48,494 nt of DNA from NCBI GenBank assembly GCA_004211975.1, contig RXIK01000115.1:1-48494 (forward strand), written 5' to 3'. Positions 17,795 through 28,121 of this stretch are shown here, one piece after another (within the stretch, counting starts at the first letter, position 1; every line of letters starts with the position of its first letter). Made by a program: the position numbers and the translations under genes. This DNA comes from Methanosarcinales archaeon (GTDB lineage: Archaea > Halobacteriota > Methanosarcinia > Methanosarcinales > Methanogasteraceae). The notes beneath the pieces were generated by a model. It ran no database searches and was not told the DNA's origin. It was given only the letters and a program-made list of their open reading frames with translations.

Positions 17795-19700
17795 GGTGCT
17801 GTTCGTTGGTCACAAGGATTATCTTGAACCGACCATAGAGGTCATGCACGACATGCATGTTGTGCATATCGAGGAATACAACGAAGAGGATTATTTCAGC
17901 ATCGGCAAACCACTTGCCGGCGCGGACCAGGACTCAAAAACGCTGCTTAAACTACGCTCAATAGCAAACTTCCTCGGCATCAAAAAAACATATCTTGAGC
18001 CAACCAGCGCCGAAAAAGTATCGTCAGAACTCGTTGGAAAACTCGATGAGCTTGATTCCGCGGTCTCGGAAAAACTGAAGAGAAAATCCGAGATTGAGTC
18101 AAATATAAAGGACACAGAGACAAACATACAAGAAATTAAAGTTTTTTCAGGAGTTCCTTTAAATTTCGATCTCTGCAGAGGGTATGAAACGCTTCACGTT
18201 TTTGCCGGCACAATCAAGAAAGATGCAGAGATCGAAGCTAACCTGAACCGGGTCACAACTGATTACCAGTTGTATGTCGGTGCCACAGGCACTATTGTGC
18301 TATTTGTTCCGGCTAAACACACTGACGAGGTCGCCGAACTGCTGAATGACGCGCTCTTCAATGAGGTTACTATACCAGCGATGTCTGGTGTGCCTGATGA
18401 ACTGCTTGGCGAACTTAAGACCCGGCGCGACATGTTTGTAAACGATCTTGAATCTCTCTCTTCTGAGATCGATTCGATGAAAGCACAGTATGAGGAGTTC
18501 ATTCTCACAAGCGAGGAACTGCTCTCCATCGAGACCCAGAAGAAGGAGGCACCACTATTCTTTGCAACATCCGAGCATGCGTTCATAGTCGACGGATGGG
18601 TTCCGGACGACGAGTTCGAGACACTGGAATCACGGGTCAAAGAAGCAACCGGCGACCGGGTTCATGTCACACTACACGAAGAATCAACTGACGGGGTTGC
18701 CGCTGACGACGCAGATATCCCGATTGAATACGACAACCCGAAGATCGTGAAGCCGTTTGAAGCGGTCATGAATCTCTATGCCCGTCCAAAATACCACGAG
18801 ATAGACCCAACTACATTTGTGTTTATAGCATTCCCGCTCTTCTATGGAATGATCCTTGGAGACATTGGGTATGCATTAATCTTACTTGGAATAGCTCTCT
18901 ATGGCAGATCCAAACTACATGGTGAAGGATGGAACTCACTATTCACCGTCCTGATCTACTGCAACATATCCACGCTCTTCTTCGGGATATTATATGCGGA
19001 ATTCCTCGGGTTTCCGCTGGCAGGGCTTCACGGGCATCCGGGATTGATTCCGGGATGGGAAACCATTGAACTCTTCTCCGGTCTGGGTGGTGAGCATATC
19101 ACATACCCAATCCACAGAACACACCTTGTAACCACCCTCCTGGTCGCGACCCTCTTAATCGGCGTGATACATATCAACACAGGGTTTATCCTTGGGTTCC
19201 GAAATGTGCTTACGAAACACGGAATGAAAGCGGCGATACTTGAAAAGGGCGGCTGGATGGTGCTGCAACTTGGCATATTCCTCCTCCTGTTCGGGATGAT
19301 GGATATTGTGCCAGGCATGTTGCCCGGTGCAGCCGTATTTGTGGTTGCGGTCATCATGCTGATTGCAGGAGAGGGCGGCACCGCAATAATTGAGATACCA
19401 TCCATCCTGAGTAACATCCTTTCGTACTCAAGGCTGCTTGCAGTCGGTCTATCATCAATCGGCATCGCGTCAGCAGTCAACATCATGGCAGGAATGATGT
19501 GGTCAAGCGGAGGTGTCTTCATAATCGTAGCAGTGCTCATATTCATACTTGGACATACGATCAATACCGCACTGAGCGTGATTGCCCCCGGACTTCATGC
19601 GCTCAGGCTGCAGTATGTGGAATTCTTCACCAAGTTCTATGACGGTGGGGGCAGAATATACGATCCATTCGGATATAACAGAACATACACAGAGGAATAA
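17769..19700 (+). CDS. ahaI: A-type ATP synthase subunit I (a-subunit homolog)
   Basis: MLKPKQMSRVLFVGHKDYLEPTIEVMHDMHVVHIEEY...FPLFYGMILGDIGYALILLGI...SYSRLLAVGLSSIGIA...GHTINTALSVIAPGLHALRLQYVEFFTKFYDGGGR. Confidence 0.95.
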   Translation: MLKPKQMSRVLFVGHKDYLEPTIEVMHDMHVVHIEEYNEEDYFSIGKPLAGADQDSKTLLKLRSIANFLGIKKTYLEPTSAEKVSSELVGKLDELDSAVSEKLKRKSEIESNIKDTETNIQEIKVFSGVPLNFDLCRGYETLHVFAGTIKKDAEIEANLNRVTTDYQLYVGATGTIVLFVPAKHTDEVAELLNDALFNEVTIPAMSGVPDELLGELKTRRDMFVNDLESLSSEIDSMKAQYEEFILTSEELLSIETQKKEAPLFFATSEHAFIVDGWVPDDEFETLESRVKEATGDRVHVTLHEESTDGVAADDADIPIEYDNPKIVKPFEAVMNLYARPKYHEIDPTTFVFIAFPLFYGMILGDIGYALILLGIALYGRSKLHGEGWNSLFTVLIYCNISTLFFGILYAEFLGFPLAGLHGHPGLIPGWETIELFSGLGGEHITYPIHRTHLVTTLLVATLLIGVIHINTGFILGFRNVLTKHGMKAAILEKGGWMVLQLGIFLLLFGMMDIVPGMLPGAAVFVVAVIMLIAGEGGTAIIEIPSILSNILSYSRLLAVGLSSIGIASAVNIMAGMMWSSGGVFIIVAVLIFILGHTINTALSVIAPGLHALRLQYVEFFTKFYDGGGRIYDPFGYNRTYTEE

Positions 19701-19702
19701 TA

Positions 19703-19963
19703 ATGACAATACCAGTAGATATAGCAGCAGCATCAGTTGACAATCTGATAGCAAATCAGAAAGGTTTGATCGCGATCGGCGCAGGACTTGCAGTTGGACT
19801 TGCAGGACTTGGCTCAGGTCTCGCTGAGAAAGACATCGGTTCCGCAGCGGTCGGAGCATTCACCGAGAAAGAGGAGCTCTTTGGTAAGGGCTTAATCATG
19901 ACCGTTATCCCGGAAACCATCGTGATCTTCGGATTCGTTATCGCGATTATGATGATCATCTAA
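19703..19963 (+). CDS. ahaK: A-type ATP synthase proteolipid subunit K
   Basis: 86 aa two-TM hairpin; GLAGLGSGLAEKDIGSAAVGA...VIPETIVIFGFVIAIMMII. Confidence 0.95.
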   Translation: MTIPVDIAAASVDNLIANQKGLIAIGAGLAVGLAGLGSGLAEKDIGSAAVGAFTEKEELFGKGLIMTVIPETIVIFGFVIAIMMII

Positions 19964-19965
19964 CC

Positions 19966-20523
19966 ATGGGACTGGAAAACGTTGTTTCTGACATCCTGAA
20001 GAGCGCACAGGACGAGGTCACTGCAATCACTGCGGAACGTGACAGCGAGGTCTCAAAAATCATCGAGGAGGCAAAGCGCACAGGCGAGCGGACAACCGGC
20101 GAAATGGTTGCATCCGCCGAGACTGAGGCCGGTCGCATCAGCAAGCAGGAACTCTCAGGCGCAAATCTTGAGGTGAGACGGATGATCCTGAACATGCGAA
20201 AAGAGGTGCTGGACGAGACCTATCATCAGGCACTTGAGCGTATTCGCAAGCAGGATAACACCGCGCTCCTGCAGTCACTAATCAATGCGAAGAGCAATAA
20301 TGTCACCCGGGTGTACTCAAGTTCGCAGGATCGATCGACCGTTGAGCAACTCTGCACAGATCAATCGATTAAATATGCAGGTGACATCAACTGTATAGGT
20401 GGAATCATCCTTGAAACAGAGGATAAAACTGTGAGGCTGGATTATACGTTTGACACCATCATGGATGAGGTCAGCGAGCGGTCAATGAAACAGGTATCAC
20501 ACATCCTGTTTGAACAGGCATGA
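19966..20523 (+). CDS. ahaE: A-type ATP synthase subunit E
   Basis: MGLENVVSDILKSAQDEVTAITAERDSEVSKIIEEAKR; position after K. Confidence 0.9.
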   Translation: MGLENVVSDILKSAQDEVTAITAERDSEVSKIIEEAKRTGERTTGEMVASAETEAGRISKQELSGANLEVRRMILNMRKEVLDETYHQALERIRKQDNTALLQSLINAKSNNVTRVYSSSQDRSTVEQLCTDQSIKYAGDINCIGGIILETEDKTVRLDYTFDTIMDEVSERSMKQVSHILFEQA

Positions 20524-21185
20524 TCATTGTCCTGTCGGTCGGCGGCTCGGTGATCTGCCAGAGTCAGCACCGGTTCGCCGAATATTCACAGGTACTTAAG
20601 AATCTGTCATCGGATCACACGGTCTTTGTGGTGGTCGGTGGCGGGGCAACCGCCCGCAAGTATATTGAGAAAGCCCGCACATTCGGGGCAGACGAGGCGT
20701 TCTGTGACACAATCGGCATCGGGGTCACCCGGTTAAACGCACGCCTCCTTATCGCCGCTATAGGGTGTGATGCATACCCTGTTGTTCCTGAAACACAGGA
20801 GGCTGCCGTGGTTGCAGCGCTCTCCGGGCGGATCGTTGTTATGGGTGGAACAACCCCGGGGCACACAACCGATGCGGTTGCCGCCATACTTGCCGAGTGC
20901 GCACATGCCGACCTCCTGATCAATGCCACAGCAACAGATGGGATATACACGAAAGATCCGAAGAAGTATCCTGATGCGGTGAAACTGGACGAGATCTCGC
21001 CTGAACGGTTGGTCGGGCTTATCGCTGCTGAAAAGATGGGTGCTGGAGCGAACCTGCCGATTGACATGCTTGCAGCAAAGATCATTGAGCGGTCAGGAAT
21101 TCTTACGGTTGTGATCGATGGGAGCGATCCTTCAAACGTTCTTGTCGCTATGCGTGGGATGCAGATCGGGACGTGTGTGCGATAG
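20520..21185 (+). CDS. pyrH: Archaeal UMP kinase
   Basis: MIIVLSVGGSVI...VVVGGGATARKYIEKARTFGADEAFCDTIGIGVTRLNARLLIAAIG...INATATDGIYTKDPKKYPDAVKLDEIS. Confidence 0.92.
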   Translation: MIIVLSVGGSVICQSQHRFAEYSQVLKNLSSDHTVFVVVGGGATARKYIEKARTFGADEAFCDTIGIGVTRLNARLLIAAIGCDAYPVVPETQEAAVVAALSGRIVVMGGTTPGHTTDAVAAILAECAHADLLINATATDGIYTKDPKKYPDAVKLDEISPERLVGLIAAEKMGAGANLPIDMLAAKIIERSGILTVVIDGSDPSNVLVAMRGMQIGTCVR

Positions 21186-21370
21186 TGGCGTTACCTACAG
21201 AATAGTGAAGTTATCATCCGGACTGGTGAGGTAGGATGCGCCCCGGAGTTTTTAGAGCAATATTCTGCTGGATATCCTGTTCGGGTGGTGGAACTCACCG
21301 GGGGGGACTCGTAAAGTGATGGTGTGGTTGGCTGAGTAGTATTGTCCTAAATCCCGGATCATACGAAACC

Positions 21371-21380
21371 TTTATATATG
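21371..21380 (+). promoter_or_regulatory. TATA box for gar1-tfb operon
   Basis: cctttatatatgg about 45 nt upstream of the TTG start at 21421. Confidence 0.5.
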
Positions 21381-21420
21381 GACAATATACAATATATAGT
21401 ACTTTCGGTGAGGTGCATAA

Positions 21421-21663
21421 TTGCGACGACTTGGTATTATTCAACATCGATTCGGTGCTATGTTGATTGTGAGAAATAGCAAACAAACTCCAGCAATCGG
21501 TTCAACTGTGGTAACTAACACAATGAAACGGATTGGAACTGTACAGGAGATCTTTGGACCCGTATCTCACCCGTATATCTCTGTTAGAATCAATAAAAAC
21601 AGCGTAAAGCATAATGATCCGGAATTAGCCATATCCGAAAACCAGAAATTATATACACTATGA
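21421..21663 (+). CDS. gar1: H/ACA RNP component Gar1 (TTG start)
   Basis: VGSTV..T-like: PAIGSTVVTNTMKRIGTVQEIFGPVSHPYISVRI; adjacent to tfb. Confidence 0.8.
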   Translation: MRRLGIIQHRFGAMLIVRNSKQTPAIGSTVVTNTMKRIGTVQEIFGPVSHPYISVRINKNSVKHNDPELAISENQKLYTL

Positions 21664-21672
21664 GGGGTGGAC

Positions 21673-22662
21673 ATGACAGAAGCTGAACGAGTAATTGAAC
21701 GTCCTGAAAGGATAAAGGAACGCATAAAACAGCGCAGAGAACGTGAACAAGAGCGTGAGGTCTCCGAGTGTCCGGAGTGCCATAGCCGCATTCTTGAACG
21801 TGATTATGAGCGTGCCGAACTTGTCTGTGGTTCGTGTGGGCTGGTCATCGAGACAAACATCATCGATCAAGGACCTGAATGGCGGGCATTTGACAGCGAT
21901 CAACGTTTGAAGCGAGCAAGAGTCGGGTCGCCAATGACCTACACGATACATGACAAAGGGCTTTCGACCATGATCGACTGGAGGAATCGGGACTCGTATG
22001 GCAGAACGATCTCCACAAAGAACCGGGCTCAACTATACCGACTCAGGAAATGGCAGCGCAGAATTCGTGTTAGCAATGCGACCGAGCGAAACCTTGCATT
22101 CGCATTATCTGAGCTGGACCGGATGGCGTCTGCGCTCGGACTACACCAGAACGTCAGAGAAACTGCTGCCATGGTCTACCGCAAGGCAGTTGAGAAGAAC
22201 CTGATTCGGGGACGGAGCATCGAGGGTGTGGCTGCATCAGCACTGTACGCCTCATGCCGCCAGTGTTCTGTGCCAAGAACGCTTGACGAGATCGGAGAAG
22301 TGTCAAGAGTGACCCGCAAGGAGATCGGGCGAACCTACCGTTTTGTTGCACGGGAACTCGGGCTGAAACTGAAGCCAACGTCACCAATCGACTACATCCC
22401 AAGGTTCTGTTCAGGTCTTGGGCTTGGTGGGGACGTGCAGGCACGCGGCATCTCAATCCTTCGAGCTGCGACAGAACGGGAACTGACCAGCGGGCGCGGA
22501 CCCACAGGGGTTGCGGCGGCTGCAATATACATTGCATCTATCCTCTGCGACCAGCGCAGAACCCAGCGAGAGGTGGCAGAGGTGGCAGGCGTGACTGAGG
22601 TAACGATCCGCAATCGGTACAAGGAGCTTGCCGAGGAACTGGATATCGAGATCGTGCTCTGA
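21673..22662 (+). CDS. tfb: Transcription initiation factor TFB (TFIIB)
   Basis: Zn ribbon [37 protein letters not shown]; cyclin repeats [46 protein letters not shown]. Confidence 0.97.
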   Translation: MTEAERVIERPERIKERIKQRREREQEREVSECPECHSRILERDYERAELVCGSCGLVIETNIIDQGPEWRAFDSDQRLKRARVGSPMTYTIHDKGLSTMIDWRNRDSYGRTISTKNRAQLYRLRKWQRRIRVSNATERNLAFALSELDRMASALGLHQNVRETAAMVYRKAVEKNLIRGRSIEGVAASALYASCRQCSVPRTLDEIGEVSRVTRKEIGRTYRFVARELGLKLKPTSPIDYIPRFCSGLGLGGDVQARGISILRAATERELTSGRGPTGVAAAAIYIASILCDQRRTQREVAEVAGVTEVTIRNRYKELAEELDIEIVL

Positions 22663-22783
22663 TACTGGTTTAACATCCAGAGCTTGCAGGGAATGGGCGG
22701 TCACCTGCCTTTTCCTCATTTTGTGCGTGTTTAACACCATATAATCACAATGATTTCTGTGTTAAAATATGCACATCGTTTTT

Positions 22784-22959
22784 GAGACTTTTTAATTTGT
22801 TCTGGTCGGTTGAACAACATGATGCCAATCCTGTAAACAGTGACATGGTATGACTTCCGAAATACGATATAAATGACTTTTCAGATCGATAGCGCTCAAT
22901 TTTATCAGTTGTGATTACGCAAGACAACCCCGGGTAACCAGAAAATAATAAAAAGTCTC
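22784..22959. mobile_element. MITE-like element copy 1 (imperfect TIRs GAGACTTTTTA..., 8-bp TSD TCGTTTTT)
   Basis: Left GAGACTTTTTAATTTGTTCTGGT, right reverse complement GAGACTTTTTATTATTTTCTGGT; flanked by TCGTTTTT at 22776-22783 and 22960-22967; homologous to 48105-48351. Confidence 0.8.
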
Positions 22960-23046
22960 TCGTTTTTTTAGAGATGGTTGCCGGTAGTCCTGGCGGCAGT
23001 TGAAATTCCGGTGTGCGGGGCGAACCTCAATAATTTCTCCGGGTAG

Positions 23047-23583
23047 TCATACCTGCATGCCATCCATTGCGTTCAGGATGATTCCTGCAACCCTGCGTTG
23101 ATCCCATTTTGCCGAGTTAATCACAAGATCGTATACGCCCATATCATCAACATTAATTCCGTAATACTCCAGATACCGCCCGGCTTCGCATGCCTCTCGC
23201 TCTTTTACCTGGCTGATCGCATCAGCTATCACGACATTTTCACGATGCACAATCCGGTCCGCCCGGATATCAAGCGGAGCTGTGATGAGCACGGCGAGAT
23301 CCGGTTCTGCCATCCATGCCGAGAGCCTGCCCTCAACAATCAGGTTCTTTCCAGCGTCCTTTGCGTCTGATGCGATCTTCTTCTGGTGGCGGTCGATCTG
23401 CTGATCGATAGCTGTGTCCGACGCAGCGAGTTCGCCGAATTCTTTGAGCGTAAGCCCTCTTTCTTCTGCTATTTCTCGGAAGATGTCTCCGGCGGACACA
23501 ATCTTAAAACCGGTACAACTTGATAGTATGCCTGCCACTGTGCTGGTTCCGCTTCCGGGCAGACCGCTGAGCGTTATGATCAT
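23047..23583 (-). CDS. cmk: Cytidylate kinase
   Basis: MIITLSGLPGSGTSTVAGILSSCTGFKIVSAGDIFREIAEERGLTLKEFGELA...VIADAISQVKEREACEAGRYLEYYGI. Confidence 0.92.
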   Translation of the reverse strand: MIITLSGLPGSGTSTVAGILSSCTGFKIVSAGDIFREIAEERGLTLKEFGELAASDTAIDQQIDRHQKKIASDAKDAGKNLIVEGRLSAWMAEPDLAVLITAPLDIRADRIVHRENVVIADAISQVKEREACEAGRYLEYYGINVDDMGVYDLVINSAKWDQRRVAGIILNAMDGMQV

Positions 23584-23716
23584 CAGTACAAAGATCGTTT
23601 CACGTGTACTTATTCGTTACTTACCTCTTTTTCAGTATCCTGTAAGAAATCATCCGGGTTGTGAACCGGGGGGTGGTTCCACCAACCGGAATATATTGAG
23701 AAGTCTCGCAGATCAG

Positions 23717-24088
23717 CTACATTGCTTCGATCAGTTCTTCGATCTCCAGCAATAGGTCGCTCACGGGGAATGGTTTTGATAGAAAATCACGCGCGCCTGC
23801 TGCAAGCGCATCATCTTTGACTGCTTTATCAGCACTTGCAAATACAATTTTCAGGTTTGGGTGGATCGCCAGCAGTTCTTTTGTGGTCTCGATCCCGTCC
23901 TTGCCCGGCATTCGGTGATCCATAATCACGATCTCAGGTGGTTCGTCCATTGTTTTGAGTATTTCAACTGCCTCGTCGCCGTCATACGCGTTTGCAACGA
24001 TGTCATGTCCGCTCATCTCAAGAATGTCACCATATAGTTCGTGAAGCATCGGTTCGTCGTCCACAATGAATATCGCTGCCATAATCAA
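23717..24088 (-). CDS. Response regulator (CheY-like receiver)
   Basis: IFIVDDEPMLHELYGDIL...EIVIMDHRMPGKDGIETTKELL...VFASADKAVKDDALAAGARDFLSKPF. Confidence 0.93.
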   Translation of the reverse strand: MIMAAIFIVDDEPMLHELYGDILEMSGHDIVANAYDGDEAVEILKTMDEPPEIVIMDHRMPGKDGIETTKELLAIHPNLKIVFASADKAVKDDALAAGARDFLSKPFPVSDLLLEIEELIEAM

Positions 24089-25536
24089 ACCCCTTTTGGA
24101 AGCCGCATGACAAAGTTGCTGCCCATCGTCCGATCTCCACTGACTCGATCTTCCACTTTGATGCTTCCGCCGTAGCTCTCGACGATGTACTTAACGATAG
24201 TGAGTCCAAGTCCGGTGCCCTGCGCACTCTCGCCAGCCCGTTCCAGACGGTTAAATATAATCTCCTTATAGTGATCTCCGATGCCGCGCCCTCTATCCTT
24301 AACCTCGAGCTTCCAGTACCGGTCATCATCTGACGGGCTGATATTGACATCGATCTTGACGATCTTGTGTTGATCGAACTTGACGGCGTTGGTCAGGAGG
24401 TTTGAGAAGATGCTGAAGAGCATCGTGTTGCCATGGATAAAGTATCTGCCTTCAGTTATGTCTGAGTTGATCTCGACATTCGCTGGTTGCGAAATCGCGG
24501 TTTCAACTGCGCTTGCAAGCGCCGGGTATATGTCGATCCTTGCAAGTTCAGCCTCACCGGACTGAAGCTCTGAGAGTGTTTTTACGTCGGATATGATATT
24601 AGCGCTTTTTTTAACATGGTTAAGTGCGATCTCCACATGTTTCCTGAATTTGGTGGGGAACTCCGGCGTTTGGAGTAGTAGATCAAGATATCCGCTCGCG
24701 ACCTGACTTGCGTTGTTTATGTCATGGCTCATGAGGTCAATATAGAATTCTGCACGGCGATATTCATCTTTGATACGCTTCTCTGCTTGTTTTCGCCCGG
24801 TAATATCTATAAGGACTCCCCTCAAGCCAACATGTTTGTTTTCGTGAATAATAGGTGTGGAATATATGATAGCAGAGAACGTGCTTCCATCTTTCCTTCG
24901 CATCAAGTATTCTATGTCATGTAGATGTTCTCCCTTTATGACCTTCTCGATATTTTTTTTAGCTCTATCCCGGTCTTCCGAGGATATCATTTGAATGACG
25001 GTTAAACCCTCATCAAAGTCGTCCCGGGTATAGTTAAAACAGTTAAATCCGGCATGGTTGGCAAATGTGAGATTGCCTTGTTCGTCTGTTTCAAAGACGG
25101 TTTGTGGCAGTAACTCGGTTAGATCTCTGAATTTTGCCTCGCTCTCTTTTAGTTTTTTCTCTATCTGGCTTTTATAGAGAGCCATCTCGATTGATGCGAA
25201 GAGCTGTCCCTCCTGAAACGGTTTAACGATGTATGCGTAAGGCTCGGTGCTCTTGGCTTTATCGACCAATTTAAGATCGGAATATGCTGTTAAAAATATG
25301 ACGGGGATGTCAAATTTCTCTTTTATTTCGTGGGATGCGTCTATGCCGTTTTTCTGCCCTGAGAGGACGATATCCATCAATATCAGGTCTGGGTTAAGTT
25401 CACTTGCGGCATTTACGGCAGCATCTGCACTGTCGGCGCGCCCGACCACATCATAGCCACCATCGGTGATCACCATCGCCAAGTTTTCAGCTACAACCGC
25501 CTCATCCTCAACAATCAATATCTTCGCTTCCCGCAT
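24085..25536 (-). CDS. REC-PAS-histidine kinase hybrid
   Basis: LIVEDEAVVAENLAMVI...DLILMDIVLSGQKNGIDASHEIK; PAS; DLMSHDINNASQVASGYLDLLL; ERAGESAQGTGLGLTIVKYIVESYGG. Confidence 0.93.
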   Translation of the reverse strand: MREAKILIVEDEAVVAENLAMVITDGGYDVVGRADSADAAVNAASELNPDLILMDIVLSGQKNGIDASHEIKEKFDIPVIFLTAYSDLKLVDKAKSTEPYAYIVKPFQEGQLFASIEMALYKSQIEKKLKESEAKFRDLTELLPQTVFETDEQGNLTFANHAGFNCFNYTRDDFDEGLTVIQMISSEDRDRAKKNIEKVIKGEHLHDIEYLMRRKDGSTFSAIIYSTPIIHENKHVGLRGVLIDITGRKQAEKRIKDEYRRAEFYIDLMSHDINNASQVASGYLDLLLQTPEFPTKFRKHVEIALNHVKKSANIISDVKTLSELQSGEAELARIDIYPALASAVETAISQPANVEINSDITEGRYFIHGNTMLFSIFSNLLTNAVKFDQHKIVKIDVNISPSDDDRYWKLEVKDRGRGIGDHYKEIIFNRLERAGESAQGTGLGLTIVKYIVESYGGSIKVEDRVSGDRTMGSNFVMRLPKGV

Positions 25537-25547
25537 TCAACACTCCC

Positions 25548-28118
25548 TTAGTATCCTACGTTAAATTCTATATTAAAGGTTGTGCCTTCCTCACTGATAA
25601 CCTTTAGGGTTCCATGCAACTGGTCTTCAGTGAGAATCTTTATCAGGCGCAAGCCAAGCGTTCCGGTTTTATCGATATCGAACCCGGCAGGCAGTCCCAC
25701 GCCATCATCGCGTACAGTCAGGTTGATCCTGCCTTCTTCTGATGCGGTGAGACTGATATTGATTGTTCCTTCTTTTCTGCCGATAAAAGCGTGTTTCAGG
25801 GTGTTTGAGAGCAGTTCGTTAACGATTAGCCCAACAGGCACCGCCATCGATATCGGAACGGGATAATCTGCTACGGAAACAACCGGGGTGATCTCTGTGC
25901 CCTGAACCTGATAGCTCCGGAGCAACTGTGAGAGCAACTTACTTACAAACCCCTTCATGTTGATCTCTGACAGATCTCGGCTTTCATATAATTGGGAGTG
26001 GATGAGTGCCATGGCATTTATCCGGTTTTTGGATTCGGTGAGCACACCGATTGAGTCTTCGGTTCTGGCATGTCTTGCCTGCATATCAAGTAGACTCGAT
26101 ACGACCTGGAGGTTGTTCTTTACGCGATGGTGAATCTCCCGCAGAAGTACTTCTTTTTCATTCAGAGATGTTTTTATCAGGTCTTCTGCTTTCTTGCGCT
26201 CGGTGATGTCGCGGATGACTACACATACTGTTTTACGACCGCCTAACTCAAAGAAACTGGCTGATATTTCTGAAGGGAATATAGTGCCGTCTTTTTTGCA
26301 GGAGTATCGCAACGGCACGATCAGATCATTATCGATCTTCCCGCTATAGATCTTCTTCACAGTTTCTTCAGGTTCGGCAGAGATATCGGTAGAGTGTAAC
26401 GTAAGGAATTCATCCCGATCATATCCAAAAAGTTTTAAGGCTGCATCGTTGGCATCCCGGTGTTGCATCGTCTCTGCATCTATTAGGAAGATGGCGTCCG
26501 GTTCAGCGGCGAATAAAGAGCGATATTTCTCTTCACTCTCTCGCAGCGCTCTCACCGCCTTTTCATGTGCCTCTTCCGTCTTCATGTTGTGAAGAGCAAG
26601 TGCTATGTTATAAGCAACCTCTACCAGGAGCCCTTCTTCCTCAGCATCGAGGGCGACATCGGCTGCAAGCGATATTGCAAGCAGTCCGAAGAGCGCACCT
26701 GCGTATTCGATTCGGATGACCACAGTTTCCCTGCTGGCATGCAGGTCTTTGAATCTGCACGCCCTGCACTCCCTGCATTCTTCGGGTTTGCCCATGACCA
26801 CAATCATCTCCTTTCCGGCGAGTGTTTTTTCGATGCAGGGAATGTGATCTCCGCCCCTCACACTTTCGCAGAAACGATCGGCATCTTCCCTGAAACCAGA
26901 ACCCACAATCGTATCGAAAGTTTCACCATCGCTTAAGTATCCGAGCCATGCTGCTTCGTAGCCCCGTGCCTCCACCAGGGCATCGCCGGCTTTCTTTAGC
27001 AGGAGGTCCCGGTCTTTTTCTGTCATGATTAACTGGTTGACATCCCCGATGGCTTTAAGGACGCTGTTTAAGTGATCGATGCGTTCTTCCGCCTGCTTGC
27101 GAGTGGTGATATCCCTCACTACCGATACAGAACCCACTAATTCACCATCTATAAACTTTGGAGAATGTTTTGCAGAAAACCATAGAATCTTGCCATCAAT
27201 ATTGAGCCAGTAATCATATTCAGCAACGTCCCCTTTCTTGATCGTATCAAATGCATCGGAGAATATCTTGTTGAGGTGAGATGGCAGCACTTCGGCAGGT
27301 TTTTTCCCTATAAATGTATCTGGTGTCGTGTATAGCTGCTCGGGTGTAGGTTTTTGGGTGAATGTGAACCTGCCTTCTTGATCGAACACAAAGACCAGAT
27401 CGTTGATGGACGATAGTATGCTGTTAAGCTTGCTTTCAGATTCTTTTAACGCCTCATCTTTTTGGGCAACATCTTCCAGGATGATTAGCAGTGACTTTCT
27501 GGCTTGTTCGGATTCTCCATAAAGTCTTTGAAGTTCTTTCTCGCTGAAGGTTAGTTGCTCGGTCTTCTTTCGTAGTTTCTTCTCTGCTTTCTCTCTCACC
27601 TGTATTTCTCTGATGACATTTTCATGAGTCCTGCACGCTTCTATAGCAACGCTTAACTTTTTAGAAAGACTGGCAAGCAGATTTGCTAAAGGTTTATCTG
27701 CTATTTCCCTGCTGGCATAGACCAGATAAAGAATCGCCACATTGGTTATGGGCACGACCAATACGGATTCTTCTTTTCCTGTTAGAACAGGACAATACTG
27801 CAAAAAATCGTTGTCGTCTTTGTTTATGATCGCAAACTGCTGTTTTTTTTGTATTTGATTTAGAACATCCAGGAGATCCGTTATTTTGCCTTGTGCCAGC
27901 ACATATTCGGTATTAATTCCGGCATTTGCCACAGGTTGGAATTCTTGCGTTCCATTTTTTTTGACCCAGATAATACCGCGATGAGCATTTGTTTTATGCA
28001 CCACCGTGCGAATAACTTCTTGAAGCATTTCTGGCAGGCTCAAACTGTTGCCAATGGCAAGTGCACACTCATAAGAGATACTGAGATATTGAAAAGAAGA
28101 TCTCACGGGTTTTTCCAT
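25548..28118 (-). CDS. GAF/PAS sensor histidine kinase (HisKA_2 type)
   Basis: Repeated PAS ([48 protein letters not shown]) and HATPase ([37 protein letters not shown]). Confidence 0.93.
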   Translation of the reverse strand: MEKPVRSSFQYLSISYECALAIGNSLSLPEMLQEVIRTVVHKTNAHRGIIWVKKNGTQEFQPVANAGINTEYVLAQGKITDLLDVLNQIQKKQQFAIINKDDNDFLQYCPVLTGKEESVLVVPITNVAILYLVYASREIADKPLANLLASLSKKLSVAIEACRTHENVIREIQVREKAEKKLRKKTEQLTFSEKELQRLYGESEQARKSLLIILEDVAQKDEALKESESKLNSILSSINDLVFVFDQEGRFTFTQKPTPEQLYTTPDTFIGKKPAEVLPSHLNKIFSDAFDTIKKGDVAEYDYWLNIDGKILWFSAKHSPKFIDGELVGSVSVVRDITTRKQAEERIDHLNSVLKAIGDVNQLIMTEKDRDLLLKKAGDALVEARGYEAAWLGYLSDGETFDTIVGSGFREDADRFCESVRGGDHIPCIEKTLAGKEMIVVMGKPEECRECRACRFKDLHASRETVVIRIEYAGALFGLLAISLAADVALDAEEEGLLVEVAYNIALALHNMKTEEAHEKAVRALRESEEKYRSLFAAEPDAIFLIDAETMQHRDANDAALKLFGYDRDEFLTLHSTDISAEPEETVKKIYSGKIDNDLIVPLRYSCKKDGTIFPSEISASFFELGGRKTVCVVIRDITERKKAEDLIKTSLNEKEVLLREIHHRVKNNLQVVSSLLDMQARHARTEDSIGVLTESKNRINAMALIHSQLYESRDLSEINMKGFVSKLLSQLLRSYQVQGTEITPVVSVADYPVPISMAVPVGLIVNELLSNTLKHAFIGRKEGTINISLTASEEGRINLTVRDDGVGLPAGFDIDKTGTLGLRLIKILTEDQLHGTLKVISEEGTTFNIEFNVGY

Positions 28119-28121
28119 ACG

